Below are positions 59,201 through 62,200 of a DNA stretch of 64,000 nucleotides, in pieces (position 1 is the stretch's first letter; each line of letters starts with the position of its first letter). This DNA comes from Streptomyces griseoaurantiacus (lineage in GTDB: Bacteria; Actinomycetota; Actinomycetes; Streptomycetales; Streptomycetaceae): the NCBI GenBank assembly GCA_014656015.1, contig BNBP01000006.1, positions 92,799 to 156,798 on the forward strand, written 5' to 3'. A program made the position numbers and the translations under genes. The notes beneath the pieces are model-generated. The model worked only from the letters and a program-made list of their open reading frames with translations. It made no database searches and was not told where the DNA came from.

Positions 59201-62200
59201 ATGCCCACGGGCGCGTGGGGGTCGGGCGCCGGCAGGTGCATGACTGCCATGGCCGCGGCACCGATGTCCGGTACGGAATCGATCCACTCGGACGCCTTCA
59301 CATTCGTCCAGTACAGCCAGGACACCTCAGCCGGTCCCACCGTGGCCGAGGGTGCCAGGGGCAACGCGCTCCTCGCGGTGGACGCGAGGTCCGGCAGGCT
59401 CCGGAGCTGCTGTGCCACTTGGGTGAGGACGGGGATGCGGACGGCGTCGGTGAGCCGGGTGCCCGGAGGCGCCCCCGTCGCCCACGCGAGCACGGCGCGG
59501 TAGGCATCGGTGTCCAGGGCGGGGGCGCCGCCGTGGAACTGCCGGTGCGCCCGGGTCACTCGCTCGAACAGATCGAGGGTGAACGGGGTGAAGTCCCTGA
59601 GGTGGGGGTCGTTGCCCCGCATCGTCTCCAGGGCGCCGATGCCCCGCAGGAGGCCGGGGTAGGAGGGGTCCTGGCCGATGCCGGGGCCGAAGGTGTGGCG
59701 CAGGGCGCGTACCAGGCGCAGGGTCGTGTCGAGGGTGTGGCCGGGCACGGGATCGGGGCCGGTGTGCAGGCCGGCGGTACGGGCCAGGTCGGCCAGTTCC
59801 GTCTCGAGGGGCTCGGGCCAGTACTCCATGACCTGGCCACCACGCGCCTGGCCGTCGGTGATCACCTGCATCCAGAGGTCCGGGTCGTCGTTGAACCCGT
59901 AGCCGACGGAGCGGTCACCCGCCCGTACCCGCTTACGGGTGCCGTTGGCCGCAAGCTGTGCGATGGGTATCTGGGCGAGCGGGTCGGGAGGCGAAGGCAG
60001 GGCGACACCGGAGTGGTAGGCCCGCCCGTCGCTCCGGTAGGAACCGCCGGTCCAGCAGGCGTCGAGGTAGATCCAGTCCTGGTCGCGCAGGTTGCGCACG
60101 CTCGGCCGCCGCTTGAGCCAGCCGGTGAACTCCTCCCCCGAGGCCTTGTAGACCGAGCCGTCCTGCTGCGGCATGGCGACGATGTGCGGGGCACCGTGCA
60201 GGACGACGTGGTGGGCCCGTTCGCCGGGCGCGGCCCCCACCGTCAACGGCTTCCTCCCCAAGCCCGAATAGGTCGCGGGGTGCAGGCGCTCCAGGTCCTT
60301 CGCCAGGTGCAGGCGGCGGTAGTGCTTCTCGCGATCCCCGGCGAACTCCGACGGATGGAACGCGGCCCTCCCGAGCCGCATGGTGTTGTCCCCCTCCGCG
60401 ACGAGGGTGAAGCTGACCAGGTTGCGTTCCCACGCGGGAACGTCGGCCGCGCGCGGGTCGGTGTCCTGCGGGACTTCGCCGGGATTGCTCGGTATCCAGT
60501 CGCCGTCGGGGAGACCGGGCGACTTGCGGAGGAAGAGTGTCACCGTCCTGTCGGACCTGACGCCCGGGACGGGGTGCCCACTGGTGGACCACACCTGCCG
60601 GTTGATCCGGTGGGCCAGGGCACGGGGCAGCTCAAGCTGCCGGCCGCCGCCCTCCGGAACGAGCAACAGGACCGGCACGTCCGGAGGCAGGGCGGTCAGC
60701 GTCGGGTCCAGGGCGAGCAGCTCGGTGAACACGTCGATCGGCAGGTCCGTGCGGGTGTTGTCGCTGGTGGCGACGGAGACGGTGTGAGGTCCGCCGTCGG
60801 CCATGATCACGTAAGGGCGCGGTCGGCCCGGGGCGGGACGCCAGGGCGCCGGGTGGGGGTTGGTCGTCTGCCGCTGGCCGGCCGGCCGGCCGGTGTGGTC
60901 CCAGACGGTGTCCAGGACGAAGTCGAGTCCGTGGCTGTCGCCCGGGTCACCGTCCCAGTCCCGTCCGTAAGGGGTGCCGTCGGAGGCGGTGATCGCATGC
61001 GGCTGGGACAGGGCTCCGCGGAGCACCAGGCCGTATGCGGTCAACGAGGCGAGACTCCGCGGTTGCTGCGTCGCCGGGTCGAGGGCGATGCGGAACAACT
61101 GACCGTACTCGTTGCTGCCGACCTGGGCGGCCGGGTCCAGGAGCAGTACCCGTCGTGCGACGGCGGCCAGGTTCAACGGCCCTTGTCGCAGTGCGACATC
61201 GCCGTCACCACGCCGTAGGAAGTCCAGGCGCGCGGTCGCGTCCCGCAGTTGCGGGTACACCGGGTTCTGGATGATGTCGGCACCGAAGGCACCGACCAGG
61301 AGGTCACGGTACGGGTCCGGCAGTACGGAGTGCGGGTCGGGATGCGGAGCGACGGTGGCCCCGTCACCGTGCGTGTCGACGGACATGGCGGAAGGTTCGG
61401 GTGCACTGTCCGAGGTCAGGGGGCCGGTCGGGGCCGGGCTCGACAACAGGTGGACCGTGGGTACGTTCGAGGGGCCGACCGGGTTGGTCACGTGAGCCGG
61501 CGCCGCCGCGGTGACGGTGGGCACCGTCGCGTGCGTGGGAGGCGCGACCTCCGGGGGTGCCACCGGATCGGTGGTGACCGCGGGGGCCGGCGCGTTCGAC
61601 GTGGTGGGGACCGGCTGCGGGCCGTCGATGGTGGCCGTCGACTCGGGCGCCCCGCCGCGGACCCGGAAGGGCAGGCCGAGGTCGGTGCGGAGTTGGTCGG
61701 CGCGGGTGACGGCGGCGGGGCGGCCGGAGCCGCCCGCCAGCAGGTCCGCGACCTGGCGCACCGCGTCCCGGAACGGACCCGTGGTGTAGCGGGAGTCGGC
61801 GCGCACCGGGTGGAGTTCCAGCGGCAGGACGAGGCCGGTCGCCCTGTCCCACGCCTCCCGGGCGGACCGGGGATCGGTGCCGGGTGGCAGGGAGCCGGTG
61901 AAGTCCTCGTAGGAGTCCTGCCAGATCCGCCGGGAGGTGTCGGCGGCGACGGTGTCCAGGGACTGGGGCCACGGTCCCGGGCGGTTCATCAGGACCTTCA
62001 CCTGGTCCACGGGGTCCAGTCCGGTGTCCCTCAGGGACACCTCCCCGTTGTTCAGGGCGAGTTGCGTGTTCAGGGCGGGGCCCACGGCCACGCCCGCGGC
62101 GGTCAGGTCCCGCAGGGTGACCGTCGTGTGCGGGTCCAGCCCGGTCGGCAGCCCGTCCGGGAGATCGTCGGCGGTGACCTGGGAGGCGATCCACTGGCGC

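Noticed and set aside
57295..61218. Another 1,300-codon plus-strand frame opposite R1 and R2
   Set aside because: Same antisense effect; repeats on the sense strand produce apparent repeats here.
46864..61317. CRISPR array or transposon repeats as explanation of the long repeats
   Set aside because: Units are about 2.8 kb, directly repeated and fully coding within one frame, with no terminal inverted repeats or transposase.
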